DNA from: Hordeum vulgare subsp. vulgare
Taxonomy: Eukaryota > Streptophyta > Magnoliopsida > Poales > Poaceae
Reading direction: 5' to 3'
Assembly (NCBI RefSeq): GCF_904849725.1
Contig: NC_058520.1
Location: forward strand, 400,471,993-400,535,992
DNA: 64,000 nt
The notes under the pieces were generated by a model. It did no database searches, had not been told where the DNA came from, and saw only the letters and a program-made list of their open reading frames with translations. Shown piece after piece: positions 24,001 to 36,300 of the stretch. Position numbers and translations under genes: made by a program. The stretch's first letter is position 1. Each line of letters opens with the position of its first letter.

Positions 24001-24986
24001 TATATGTGGATGACATATTGTTGATGGGGAATGATATAGAGATGTTGGAGAGCATAAAGGCCTATTTGAACAAGAGTTTTTCAATGAAGGACCTTGGAGA
24101 AGCTGCATACATATTAGGCATCAAGATCTATAGAGATAGATCGAGACGCCTCATAGGTCTTTCGCAAAGCACATACCTTGACAAGATACTGAAGAAGTTC
24201 AATATGGAAAACTCAAAGAAAGGGTTCTTTCCAGTTTTGCAAGGTATGAGATTGAGTAAGACTCAGTCGCCGACCACGGCAACAGATAGAGAGAAGATGA
24301 GTTCTGTCCCCTACGCTTCAGCCATGGGCTCTCTAATGTATGCCATGCTGTGTACCAGACCTGATATAAACCTTGCGATAAGCTTGGTAGGGAGGTACCA
24401 AAGTAATCCCGGTGCAGAACACTGGACAGCGGTCAAGAATATCCTTAAGTACCTGAAAAGGACTAAGGAAATGTTTCTCGTTTATGGAGGTGACGAAGAG
24501 CTCGTCGTAAAGGGTTACGTCGACGCTAGCTTCGACACAGATCCGGATGACTCTAAGTCACAAACCGGATACGTATATGTGTTGAATGGTGGGGCAGTGA
24601 GCTGGTGCAGCAGCAAGCAAGAAGTCGTGGCAGCATCTACATGTGAAGCGGAGTACATAGCTGCTTCAGAAGCGGCTCATGAAGGAATTTGGATGAACGA
24701 GCTCATCACCGACCTTGGAGTGGTTCCAAGCGCGTCGGGTCCTATGACACTCTTCTGTGACAACACTGGAGCCATTGCCATAGCCAAGGAGCCCAGGTTT
24801 CACCGGAAGACGAAGCACATCAAGCGCCGCTACAACTCCATCCAGGACCATGTCCAAACTGGAGTGATAGATATTTTTAAAGTACACACGGATCTGAATA
24901 TTGCAGACCCGTTGACTAAACCTCTTCCACGAGCAAAACATGATCAACACCATGATGCTATGGGTGTTCGATACATCACAATGTAA
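21004..24986 (+). pseudogene. gag-pol: Copia Gag-Pol polyprotein, one stop and one frameshift (Angela)
   Basis: The polyprotein starts at ATG 21004. Gag spans roughly residues 1-250, followed by a zinc knuckle CFYCKGKGHWKRNC (residues 253-266), protease WVFDTGAVAHIC (from residue 299), GAG-pre-integrase LWHCRLGHIG (W439), and the integrase core with first catalytic Asp at residue 501 (HTDVCGP). A TGA at 22687-22689 sits just before the second catalytic Asp (SDRGGEY). The frame continues open to about 23466, where one base is missing in the W-L-E-A region. Reverse transcriptase (YVDDILLMGND near 24003) and RNase H (DASFDTD, STCEAEY, CDNTGAIA) then follow in the new frame to 24986. The protein is about 70-80% alike to the BARE1-like copy by eye. 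Confidence 0.94.
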
Positions 24987-25004
24987 CTAGATTATTGACT
25001 CTAG

Positions 25005-25018
25005 TGCAAGTGGGAGAC
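25005..25018 (+). other. Polypurine tract of Angela
   Basis: GCAAGTGGGAGAC lies immediately before the 3' LTR start TGTTGG at 25019. Confidence 0.85.
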
Positions 25019-26764
25019 TGTTGGAAATATGCCCTAGAGGCAATAATAAAATGGTTATTATCATATTTCCTTGTTCATGATAATCGTCTATCGTTCATGC
25101 TATAATTGTATTAACAGGAAACAGTAATACATGTGTCAATGAATAGATCACAATGTGTCCCTAGCAAGCCTCTAGTTGGCTAGCTCGTTGGTCAATAGAT
25201 GATCATGGTTTCCTGATCATGGACATTGGATGTCATTGATAACGGGATCACATCATTGGGAGAATGATGTGGTGGACAAGACCCAATCCTAAGCCTAGCA
25301 CTAGATCGTATTGTTCGTATGCTAATGCTTTTCTAATGTCAAGTATCTTTTCCTTCGACCGTGAGATTGTGCAACTCCCGGATACCGTAGGAGTGCTTTG
25401 GGTGTATCAAACGTCACAACGTAACTGGGTGACTATAAAGGTGCACTACGGGTACCTCCGAAAGTGTCTGTTGGGTTGGCACGAATCGAGATCGGGATTT
25501 GTCACTCCGTGTGACGGAGAGGTATCTCTGGGCCCACTCGGTAGAACATCATCATGAGATCAATGTGACTAAGGAGTTAGTCACACGATGACGTGCTACG
25601 GAACGAGTAAAGAGACTTACCGGTAACGAGATTGAACAAGGTATAGGTATACCGACGATCGAATCTCGGGCAAGTTCTATACCGACAGACAAAGGGAATC
25701 GTATACGGGATTGATTGAATCCTTGACATCGTGGTTCATCCGATGAGATCATCGTGGAGCTAGTGGGAGCCACCATGGGTATCCAGACCCCGCTGATGGT
25801 TATTGGCCAGAGCGGTGTCTCGGTCATGTCTGCCTGTCTCCCGAACCCGTAGGGTCTACACACTTAAGGTTCGATGACGCTAGGGTTATAGGGAATTGTT
25901 GTACGAGGTTATTGAAAGTTGTTCGGAGTCCCGGATGAGATCCCGGACGTCACGAGGAGCTCCGGAATGGTCCGGAGGTAAAGATTGATATATAGGACGG
26001 ATGGTTTCGGACACCGGAAGTGTTTCGGGCATCACCGGTAACGTACCGGGACCACCGGAGGTGGTCCCGGGGGACCACCGAAGGGGGCTGCGACCCCAAG
26101 AGGTAAGATGGGCTAAGTGGGGGTGGGAACCAGCCCCTAGTTGGGCTGGTATGCCTCCCCACTCAGCCCATGGCACAGGGGAAAGGAAAAAAGGGGGGAA
26201 CCCTAATTTAGGTGGGCCTTAGGCCCACCAGAGGGGTGCGCCACCCCTCCCCCTTGCCCTGGCCGCCACCCCTTCCCCATCTGAGGGCTGCCGCACCCCT
26301 TAGGGGTGGGAACCCTAAGGGCTGCGCCCCCTCCCTCTCCCCCTATATATAGATGAGGTTCGGGGCTGTTTGAGACACATTTTAATCTCTCTCTCTCGCA
26401 GCCCTGCCCTCTCCCTCCTCCTCTCTGCCGGTGCTTGGCGAAGCCTTGCCGGGAGACCTCGTCTCTCCACGAACACCACGTCGTCGTGTTGCTGGTATTC
26501 TTCCCAACCTCTCCCTCCTCCTTGCTGGATCAAGGTGCAGGAGACGTCACCGGGCTGCACGTGTGTTGAACGCGGAGGTGCCGTTGTTCGGCACTAGATC
26601 GGAATCGCTGCGAGTACGACTCCATCAACCGCGTTCTAGCAACGCTTCCGCTTAGCGATCTTCAAAGGTACGAAGATGCTCTTACCCCTCTCGTTGCTGG
26701 TCTCTCCATAGGAAGAACTGAATATGCGTAGGAAATTTTTGAATTTATGCTATGTTACCCAACA
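25019..26764 (+). repeat. 3' LTR of Angela
   Basis: 1746 bp, about 98.6% like the 5' LTR by eye. TATA box at 26344-26351. The LTR end CCCAACA is followed by the target duplication CATAC. Confidence 0.93.
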
Positions 26765-27877
26765 CATACATATAGGCATCACATCCGAGACAAGTAGACC
26801 GATACTTTCTGCATCTACTACTATTACTCCACACATCGACCGCTATCCAGCATGCATCTAGTGTATTGAGTTCATGACGAATATAGTAACGCCTTAAGCA
26901 AGATGACATGCTGTAGAGGGATAATCTCAAACCAATGATGAAAACCCCATCTTTTCACCCTTGATGGCAACAACATGATGCATGCCTCGCTACCCCTTCT
27001 GTCACTGGGTGAGGTCACCGCACGGTATGAACCCAAAACCAAGCACTTCTCCATTGCAAGAATCATAGATCTAGTTGGCCAAACAAAACCCACAACTCGA
27101 AGAGAATTACAAGGATATGAAATCATGCATAAAAGAGATCAGAAGAAACTCAAATAAGATTCATAGATAATTCGATCATAAATCCACAATTCATCGGATC
27201 TCGACAAACACACCGCAAAAGAAGATTACATCAGATAGATATCCATGAAAATCATGGAGAACTTTGTATTGAAGATCCAAGATAGAGAAGAAGTCATCTA
27301 GTTACTAGCTATGGACCCGTAGGTCTATGGTGAACTACTCATGCATCATCGGAGAGGTCATGGTGTTGATGAAGAAGCCTTGTGTGTCTGAATCCCCCAT
27401 CCGTCAGGGCACCAAAACGTGCCCCAGATGGGATCTTGTGGAGACAGAAGCTTGCGGCGGCGGAAAAGTGATTTCGATGATCTCCTGATTTCTTTGGGAT
27501 TTTTAGGAAATTTATAGGCGCAACCCCTAGGTCAGGGGGCGCTCAGGGGGCCCACAAGCCTGGGTGGCACGGCCTACCCCCCTGGCCGCGGGGTGGGGGC
27601 TTGTGGGGCCCCTGAGGCTCCCCTGCCTTGGCTCCTAAGCTTCCTAATCTTCTTCCTTTCCAGAAAAAATCTTTTCGGGGATTTTCTTCTGTTTGGACTC
27701 CGTTTCAAAATCTCCTATGAAAGGGGTCAAAAACATGGAAAAAACAGGAACTGGCACTTGGCACTGAGTTAATAAGTTAGTCCCAAAAAATATATAAAAG
27801 GCATGCAAAACATCCAAAGTTTGACAAGATAATAGCATGAAACCATCAAAAATTATAGATACGTTGGAGACGTATCA
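26765..27877 (-). repeat. 3' LTR of G2, second segment
   Basis: The remainder of the split LTR, from the duplicated CATAC to GACGTATCA at 27877. A minus-strand TATA-like CCTATAAATTT lies near 27509-27519. It contains GAAGATTACATCAGATAG, the point where the G1 LTR copy is cut. Confidence 0.88.
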
Positions 27878-27892
27878 AGCATCCCCAAGCTG
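27878..27892 (-). other. Polypurine tract of G2
   Basis: On the minus strand, CAGCTTGGGGATGCT abuts the LTR start TGATACGTC. It is one base different from the G1 tract. Confidence 0.75.
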
Positions 27893-30491
27893 AACTCGTG
27901 CTCGTCCTCGAGTAGGGAAGTGATAAATAATGAATTTTTGATGTGGAGAGCTACCTAGCATAGTTGTCCTTTGCAACTTCTTTCACATGACATGAATGTT
28001 CAGATCCGTAAGATTCAAAACAATAGTTTGATATTGACATGAAAACAATAATACTTCAAGCAAACTAGCAAGGCAATCATGAACTTTCAAAATAACAAGG
28101 CCAAAGAAAGTTATCCCTAAAAAATCATATAGTCTGGCTATGCTCCATCATCCTCACACAACTAATGTAAATCATGCGCAACCCCGTTATTGGCCAAGTA
28201 ATTGTTTTCGCACTCTTACTTTCTCAAACTTTTTATAACTATCACGCAATACATGAGCGCGAGCCATGGCTATAGCACTATAGGTGGAATAGAGTGTGGT
28301 GATGGTTGTGAGACAAAAAAGAGGAGATGGTCACATTGACTCGGCGTATCAATAGGCTATGGAGATGCCCATTAATAGATATCAATGTGAATGAGTAGGG
28401 ATTGCCATACAAAAGGATGCACTAGAGCTATAAGTATGTGAAAGCTCAAAAGGAGAACTAGTGGGTGTGCATCCAACTTGCTTGCTCATGAAGACCTAGG
28501 GCAATTTTGAGGAAGCCCATCATTGGAATATACAAGCCAAGTTATATAATGAAGATTCCCACTAGCACATGGTGGTGACGAAGCAAGAAGCTCTCAATCA
28601 TGAAGAACATGGTGCTATCATGAAGCACAAGTGTGGAAAAAGATAGTAGCATTGTCCCTTCTCTCTTTTTCTCTCTTTTTTTTTAATTTGGGCTCTTAGG
28701 CCTCTTTTTTTTGGGGGGGCTCTTTGGGCTCTTTTTTTATTCCTCACATGGGACAATGCTCTAATAATGATGATCATCACACTTTTATTTACTCACAGCT
28801 CAAAGATCACAATGATGATGACTCCATAGGAAATGCCTCCGGCAGTGTACCAGGATGTGCAACGATCTAGCATGGCGTATGACGTTGAAAGCATCTCGCT
28901 AGCTATCTTACGATCATGCAATGGCAGTATGAGAGTGACGGCACAAGTCATGAGACAGAACGATGGGAGTTGCACGGCAATATATCTCGGAATGGCTATG
29001 AAAATGCCATAGTAGGTAGATATGGTGGTTGTTTTGAGGAAGGAATTTGGTGGGTTTATGCACCGACGAGAATTGCGCGGCACTAGAGAGGCTAGCAATG
29101 GTGGAAGGTGAAAGTGCATCTATACCATGGGCTCACATTAGTCATGAAGAACTCACATACTTGTTGCGAAAGTTTTTATTAGTAATCAAAACAAAGTGCT
29201 CAACGCATACTCCGAGGGGAAGGGTTGGTAGGTGTTAACCATCGCGCGATCCCGACCTCAACACAAAGGATGACAATCAATAGATCAATCATGCTCCGAC
29301 TTCCTAACAAAGAGGTTCACCATACGTGCATGCTATAGGAATCACTAACTTCAACACAAGTATCTCTAGATTCACAACACCCTACTAACATAACTCTCAA
29401 TATTACCGAATCCACGTCTCAAAACTAATTGAGAGGAATCGAAACTTCTCTTTCTACGAAATGCACATGAAGATGGATGTTTTTGCATCCTCTTTGGGTA
29501 CCTATCACATTTGGGACTACTTTCATAGCATAATCCAACTGCCAAATCACACACCGCCATGCTCAAAAGATATAAGTGAAGCACTAGAGCAAAAGTATCT
29601 AGCTCAAAAGATATAAGTGAAGCACTATGAGCATTCTAGCAAAATCACGATGAGTGCATATCTCTCTCTTTCAAAAAGGCATGCAGCAAGGATGATTGTG
29701 ACACAACAAAAATAAAAGACTCCTACGATACAAGACGCTCCAAGCAAAACACATATCATGTGGTGAATAAAAATATAGCTCCAAGTAATGTTACCGATGG
29801 ATTGAAGACGAAAGAGGGGATGCCTTCCCGGGGCATCGCCAAGCTTGGGCTTTTTGGTGTCCTTGAATTTGTCTTGGGATGCCTTGGGCATCCCCAAGCT
29901 TGAGCTCTTTCCATGCCTTATCTCATCGTCCATGAGAACATCACCCAAAACTTGAAAACTTAACAACACAAAACTTAAACAGAAACTCGTGATAACATTA
30001 GCACAAGAAAACAAACTACCACTTCTTTTGGTACTGTATCAAACTTGAATTCCATCTATATTGGTGTTGGGCTATTGTATTCTCACTTTCCGATGGCTAG
30101 TACCCCCCGATACTAACCATAGTTTCATCAAAACAAGCAACCAACTCAACAAAAACAGAATCTGTCAAAAACAGACCAATCTGTAGCAATCTGTATACTT
30201 TGTATACTTCTGGTAGCTCAAAAAATCTGAACAATTACGAAGGCCTGGGAAAAAAGCATATCAACTAGAAGCAAAAGGAATCAACTCAAAAGCTCTTTCT
30301 GAATAAAAATGAAAAAACATCTCGTGAGCGCAAAGTTTCTATCTTTTTCCAGCAGGATCAAACAACCATTACCAAGACTAGTGATAAAGGTTTTTGCTTG
30401 GCTCAAACACAAAAAGAAACACAAAAAACACAATCACAACAGAATTGTATTGGTGTAGACGCAACAAAAGAGAAATAAAAAGATAAATTCA
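27893..30491 (-). other. G2 non-coding 3' internal region
   Basis: About 2.6 kb collinear with G1 1071-3688 and without a credible gene. It holds the stem at 28648-28760, a pyrimidine-rich loop on this strand, and two internal polypurine-tract-like sequences (CATCGCCAAGCTTGG near 29843 and GCATCCCCAAGCTTG near 29888). A short weakly conserved ORF at 29625-30014 spans these and matches G1 1598-1885. Confidence 0.7.
28648..28760 (-). repeat. Inverted repeat around a purine-rich loop (G2)
   Basis: AGCATTGTCCC (28648-28658) pairs with GGGACAATGCT (28750-28760). The loop is 91 nt and purine-rich on the element strand. The arms are identical to those of G1. Confidence 0.7.
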
Positions 30492-30541
30492 TTGGGTTGC
30501 CTCCCAACAAGCGCTATTGTTTAACGCCCTTAGCTAGGCAT
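30492..30541 (-). other. Conserved post-ORF motif, copy in G2
   Basis: Minus-strand TGCCTAGCTAAGGGCG and GCGCTTGTTGGGAGGCAAC follow 13 bases after the Gag-like stop at 30555. Nearly identical to G1 1021-1070. Confidence 0.6.
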
Positions 30542-30554
30542 AAAAGCGATAGAA

Positions 30555-31255
30555 TCACGTATCGTCGTCTTTGGTGCTCAAACCATAAGTAGCGTGATCA
30601 CTTATCATCTTAAGGTTTTCATCTTTCTTGCTAGAAGATTCACCACTACTTTTAGGAACAAAAACAGACTTGGTGATTTTATTGTGGGCAAAATTTGGAG
30701 TATTCTGCACAGCGGCAAAAGCAGAACCCAAGTTGGTTATAACATCCTCTAGTTTGCCAATCCTAGTGGACTCATGACCTAGCTTTTTGTTAACTGTGGG
30801 TTCCTTCCCTTTAAATTTTTCAAAACCATTCCCACCTTGGATCCGTACTGAGTGATTTGATTGTGGATCTTTTTATCCAAATTCTCAATGAGTTCAATCG
30901 TAGCAACTTTATTTTCAATAGCGTCGAGCCTACGCATCACATGTTCCAGAGTTAAGGTAGTTCCATTAACCATGAGTGGAGGTGAGCCTACCAAATTTAT
31001 TACAGCGTCGTAAGAATCAACGGTGTGGCTACCCAAGAAATTTCCACCTACGATGGTGTCAAGAATATACCTATTCCAAGGAGAAACACCCACATAAAAA
31101 CTGCGAAGCAGGACGGTAGTGGATTGCTTATGAGTAGATCTACTCTGAGCATTGCAAATCCTATACCAAGCGTCCTTTAAGTTTTCTTCCTCAACTTGTT
31201 TGAAATTCAGAACTTCGCTCTCGGGAGTATCGTTCGAAGTGGTGGATCTAGCCAT
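30555..31255 (-). pseudogene. Gag-like ORF of G2, frameshifted
   Basis: The ORF starts at ATG 31253-31255 (MARSTTSND), downstream of the primer site. I chose this start because the upstream codons overlap the primer site and LTR. The N-terminal 150 residues resemble a gypsy Gag core (LKDAWYRICNAQSRS, LLRSFYVGVSPWNRYILD). A frameshift near 30828 moves the frame. Read across it, the frame ends with ATYGLSTKDDDT at 30555, nearly the same C-terminus as the G1 protease ORF (ATYVLSTKDDDT). Between Gag and this tail there is only a short linker, so the protease domain seen in G1 and G3 has been lost or replaced. It could supply particle protein if repaired; no enzyme domain is present. Confidence 0.75.
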
Positions 31256-31445
31256 GAGGACAGGTAGACTATCCCACACAGACGAACAGAGAGCAAGGGA
31301 GAGAAAAGGCGAACGAAAAAGGCAAACGAAAAAGGCAAATTGGTGAAGTGGGGGAGAGGAAAATGAGAGGCAACTGGAAAACAAAGTAAATGCAAGAGAT
31401 GAGTTTGCGACACCTACTTGGATGAGTTCTTGACTTGATCTTCCT

Positions 31446-31462
31446 CCCTGGCAACGACGCCA
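31446..31462 (-). other. Primer binding site (tRNA-Asp type), G2
   Basis: Minus-strand TGGCGTCGTTGCCAGGG differs at two positions from the complement of the tRNA-Asp 3' end (TGGCGCCGTTGCCGGGG). It lies 10 bases inside the 5' LTR. Confidence 0.8.
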
Positions 31463-31472
31463 TAAATTCTTC

Positions 31473-33027
31473 TGTTGCGGCAACAAAAGTCCTTCCTTGG
31501 TGCTAGGAATTCTTCTTGTTACTTCTCTGGTTTGCGTTGGTTTTTCCCTTGAAGAGGAAAGGGTGATGCAGCACAGGAGCAGTAAGTATTTCCTTCAGTC
31601 TGAGAACCAAGGTATCGATCCAGAAGGAGGGCCTCGTCAAGTCCAGAGTACCTGCGCAAACACAAACAAGCTTGCACCCAACTCTTCAAAGGGGTTGTCA
31701 ATCCCTTCAAGATTGTTTGCAAAGTGAGATCTGAAGGCGGAAAGTGCAACGAAGTAAAAAGTGTAAGGATGAAAATATGGTGTGGAGTAGACCCGGGGGC
31801 CATAGTGTTCACTAAAGGCTTCTCTCAAAATAGCAAATATCACGGTGGGTGAACAAATTACTGTCGAGCAATTGATAGAACCGCGCAAAGTCATGACGAT
31901 ATCTAAGGCAATGATCATACATATAGGCATCATGTCCGAGATAAGTAGACCGATACTTTCTACATCTACTACTATTACTCCACACATCAACCGCTATCTA
32001 GCATGCATCTAGTGTATTGAGTTCATGACGAACAGAGTAACGCCTTAAGCAAGATGACATGATGTAGAGGGATAATCTCAAACCAATGATGAAAACCCCA
32101 TCTTTTTACCCTTGATGGCAACAACACGATGTGTGCCTCGCTACCCCTTCTGTCACTGGGTGAGGTCACCGCACGGTATGAACCCAAAACCAAGCACTTC
32201 TCCCATTGCAAGAATCATAGATCTAGTTGGCCAAACAAAACCCCCAACTCGAAGAGAATTACAAGGATATGAAATCATGCATAAAAGAGATCAGAAGTAA
32301 CTCAAATAAGATTCATAGATAATCTGATCATAAATCCACAATTCATCGGATCTCGACAAACACACCGCAAAATAAGATTACATCGGATAGATCTCCATGA
32401 AGATCATGGAGAACTTTGTATTGAAGATCCAAGAAAGAGAAGAAGCCATCTAGTTACTAGCTCTGGACTCGTAGGTCTATGGTAAACTACTCACGCATCA
32501 TCGGAGAGGTCATGGTGTTGATGAAGAAGCCCTCCGTGTCCGAATCCCCCCACCGGCAGGGCACCAGAACGTGCACCAGATGGGATCTTGCGGAGACAGA
32601 AGCTTGAGGTAGCGGAAAAGTGATTTCGATGATCTCCTAATTTTTTTGGGATTTTTAGGGAATTTATAGGCGCAACCCCTAGGTCAGGGGCGCTCAGGGG
32701 GCCCACAAGCCTGGGTGGCGCGGCCTACCCCTTGGCCGCGGGGTGGGGGCTTATGGGGCCCCTGAGGCTCCCCTGCCTTGGCTCCCAAGCTTCCCGATCT
32801 TCTTCTGTTCCAGAAAAAATCTTTTCGGGGATTTTCTTCCGTTTGGACTCCGTTTCAAAATCTCCTATGAAATGGGTCAAAAACATGGAAAAAACAAGAA
32901 CTGGCACTTGGCACTGAGTTAATAAGTTAGTCCGAGAAAATATATAAAAGGCATGCAAAACATGCAAAGTTTGACAAGATAATAGCATGAAACCATCAAA
33001 AATTATAGATACGTTGGAGATGTATCA
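31473..33027 (-). repeat. 5' LTR of G2
   Basis: An intact 1555-bp LTR, outer end GATGTATCA at 33027 followed by the target duplication CAGGA. Minus-strand TATA-like CCTATAAATT near 32661-32670. Confidence 0.9.
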
Positions 33028-33397
33028 CAGGACTCCGTGTCCATCAGCCCGCAAACTCCGCACACACGCACGATGGAGCTCCGCGCCCATTAGATGACAG
33101 ACTCCTTGTCCGCGCCCATCATCCTCGACGTCATCGTCTACTTTGGCAACTATTAAGACCCACTGCCCTACTCTTCAAACCGCACTGGAAGCACGCCATG
33201 TTGACCGCGTCCCGCTACCAACCGTCACCAACGAACTATGCTACGACAACAGCGAAAACCCTCTGCTCGACTCTCCAAGTCACCTGGAGGCCCGGAGGCT
33301 ACTGTCCAGGGGATATCCCCCGGGTAGGCTCAAGGAGACGACTCAAAATTTTAAAACATTGGGGTGGCTAACGCCCCCGGTCCGTCTACCCCAGCGT
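33028..33397. other. Unclassified GC-rich repeat, right part
   Basis: Continues the sequence interrupted at 17539. It includes another copy of the CTCTGCTCGACTCT...CGGAGGCTAC unit (about 33260-33300; compare 17388-17422). The part from 33300 (GGGGATATCCCCCGGG, a palindrome) leads to the start of the long LTR. Confidence 0.5.
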
Positions 33398-36300
33398 TGT
33401 GGGGACCCCGACTTGGAGATCAAGATCGCCGAATGTACGTGTTTGTGATCCCAGAGATCAATGTTCACTATACACACAGAAACTGAATAACAAGAGTCTT
33501 ACATCCATACATACCGTCTGATACAAATATTGACCATGATGGTCAAGTCTTACATAGGTAGGGCCATGGAGGCGAACACACCAAGCTCAACCAATAGAAG
33601 AAATATTGGTCGAAATCGTGAACCCATGCCATCAACCTTAACCTACAGGTATTCTGACTGGGAAGCATCCTAGCTCGCAGGAACATCACCAATGTACTCT
33701 TCACCATCTCACGTCATCTCTTACCTGGTCCATGAAATAAGCAGTGGAAAGCCAATGAGTACTTTGAGTGTACTCGCAAGCAACCCATGACGTGGAACAA
33801 GTCAATAATGAAACATGATATATCACAAGTATACAGCCCTTGCGGAAACCAAGTTTTTCCCTGAATGCAACAACATGATCAAATGCTTGTATGTATATGC
33901 ATCATAAGGTAAGCAATAACCTTGTGAACATGTTACAGATATAAATATCAACTCAGCGTTGAACATCCCATGTTCACCCATCATGCCAAGTCATCCGACT
34001 TGACCAAGTACTATCTTTCTTCATCACACACACACTTGGTTTATGTGGAAATTACTTGACGTTGTCTAAGCGTGATTACCCAACTGTCCTTGATCGTGGA
34101 CACGGCTATTCGAATAGTTTTACACTCTGCAGAGGTTGCGCGATGTACCCACGAGATCCGGGAAACTTTCGTGTCATCCACGACTCGCGGTATATAACAT
34201 ACCGAGGTAAGTACCCGTTCATTGCCTTTCCCCTGACGACATTAGACAAAGAGTCCACTCAATTGGTACCCAGCCCACATGATGTACGTCTTACGATCAC
34301 CAACTGTAGATGTATCATCCATGCGGGGACCAACGGTGTTCCCTGCACGTGTAAAAATAGCATAGTCGTCCTACCTGGCATGACCCCGACACGAGAGTGA
34401 CCACATCACTGTCACCACTAGTAATGCAGGCTCTTTGCTAGCACCGACAAACAGTAATCAACAAATCCCTATCCCATAAGGAGTATTATGGTCACACAAG
34501 TAAGGTTGGGATGGTCATCAAATCTTAAATCTAATCCCATTTCAGAAACCACACACACAAAACCTTTCCTGGTACACCACTTCTTTCTCAAGTTGTCATC
34601 CATCTCAACACCATCACCCTCGGGCATTAGTGGCACCCGACGGGGTTTTCGGAAAATCTTTGTGATCACCTATGTGTTACCATCACCATGCATGTGCTCA
34701 TCCTATGCGTAGCACTACTAGCTACATGTCAACTTTTCATCAGCATGACCCTCATAGATGGTAAAGTCATGCTCAAGTGCAAGTGCTCCAAAGCAGTCAT
34801 CGATAACATCATACCGAGGGTTTACCGATTAATAATGATCATATGCATCGGAGTAAAGTAATCAACATGGCATGCATAAAATATTTTCTCAGACATGGTC
34901 AAAGGGCTGCTTGCCTTGCTCAAATAGGTTTCTTGGGTCTTCGAGGTCTTCCAGTCCAACTCCGAGTACTCCGTCTATTTCGCCAACTATCATCGGAAAC
35001 AACCACGGTAAGCCACACAACAAGCAAAAACAAAATTGTTTTATAAATAGGAGTTTGGTTTTTCTTGGACATATCTGGTCATAAGAAAAAATCCTAAAGC
35101 TTGCTCTAAGAGATTTGGATCACCAGAGATTTTGAATGGTGGGAATGGGGGCATCGCTGGCCACACCGGAAGTCTACAGAAAATATTATGCTAAATATGA
35201 GTAGAGACACTCATTTAATAGGGCATGAATTTTGGAACATTTAGGAAGCGGTATCACTGGATTTGGAGTTGGTATGAATTTCCTATGGATTTTCTAACAT
35301 GGAATAAGTAGGAATAGGTGCTATATATTTGATGCAACAGAAATATAGCAGATAAAAATATTCACCCAGGCTAGGAAATTAGGCCATGATTTTAGAAACC
35401 TCTGGAAATAAGAGTCACTCCATTTGGAGTTGATTTGGAGGCTAGAGTTTCAAATACTCAGATTAATATTTGGATATTAGTACTACAGGAAAAAAAAATC
35501 TTGGAAAATGTCAAAAGCACACATCTAGATAGATCCTGGTTTTAGGAACCAATAGAAACTTGAATCACCAAATTTGTAGTTCAAATGAATTGTTTATGAA
35601 TTTTATAGTCTGCGAAGAAATGAGAAAAGAGAAATGGTTATGCCAGTCGGCTATCATGCGCGCAGGGCATCAAATAGAGAGTGGGCCAGCCCGGCTGTGC
35701 GGGGAGAGGTGACGCCGATGGCGTACTATTAGAAGTGTGCCTTCCTGCAGGGAAGGCGGAAGTGACGGCGGGGGTGCCTCCACTTACACCACCTGGGCCC
35801 GACTGGACGCGTCAGCAGCGATCGACTGGTGGGGTCACTGGCCCACCAGTCAGGTTCTTCTTCCCCACGTGGTAGGGTCAGGGGAGGCGAGGCTGATCCA
35901 CCGGTGCTCCATCCCGGCGGCTCAGGCCACCTCTAGCGGTGTTCGAGCCACCGGTGCGCTCGTGGCGTCGAGCCGCTCCACCGTGGGGCCTTTGCCTCCG
36001 CTGGGGAGCGACAGGAGGAGACGGCAGTTGACCGGGGCGGACGCGGCTGACGGTGGTAGAGGCAGTATGCCACGGCCTCCCAGGGAGGAAGGGAAGCTGC
36101 GGGGAGGTTCGCAGCGCTCGGGGGCCTACATGGTGGGGTTCAGGGGGGGACTCCCAGCGTGCCCGAATTTGAGCTGAGGTTGCCGGAGCTCCTTCGGCCA
36201 TGCCGTGGGAACGAGGGCATGGGAGAGAGATTGGGGGCACAGGGGCATTAGTGGGAGAGTGAGGGGGCTAAAGGAGCCGAGAGGGGCTCGGGGGAGGCTC

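Larger units (their letters stand above)
17986..26764 (+). mobile_element. Angela-type copia retrotransposon
   Basis: A full-length element of 8779 bp with perfect target duplication CATAC (17981-17985, 26765-26769). Parts: 5' LTR 17986-19732, tRNA-iMet primer site 19734-19745, leader, gag-pol 21004-24986, polypurine tract 25005-25018 and 3' LTR 25019-26764. The LTRs are 1747 and 1746 bp and differ at about 25 sites by eye, suggesting insertion roughly 0.5-0.6 My ago at 1.3e-8. The LTR start TGTTGGAAATATGCCC is Angela-like. The ORF carries one nonsense codon and one frameshift, so it is recent but disabled. Confidence 0.95.
17540..33027 (-). mobile_element. Gypsy element G2 (non-autonomous, Sabrina/WHAM-like), nested
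   Basis: A complete minus-strand gypsy element with a perfect 5-bp target duplication, CAGGA at 17535-17539 and 33028-33032. The 5' LTR is 31473-33027 (1555 bp), the primer site 31446-31462, and the internal region 27878-31472. The 3' LTR is 17540-17985 joined to 26770-27877, split by the Angela element. Internal coding is limited to a Gag-like ORF (30555-31255, frameshifted); no protease, RT or integrase is visible. The LTRs differ by about 3-4.5% (by eye), so it is older than the Angela element inside it. Confidence 0.9.
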
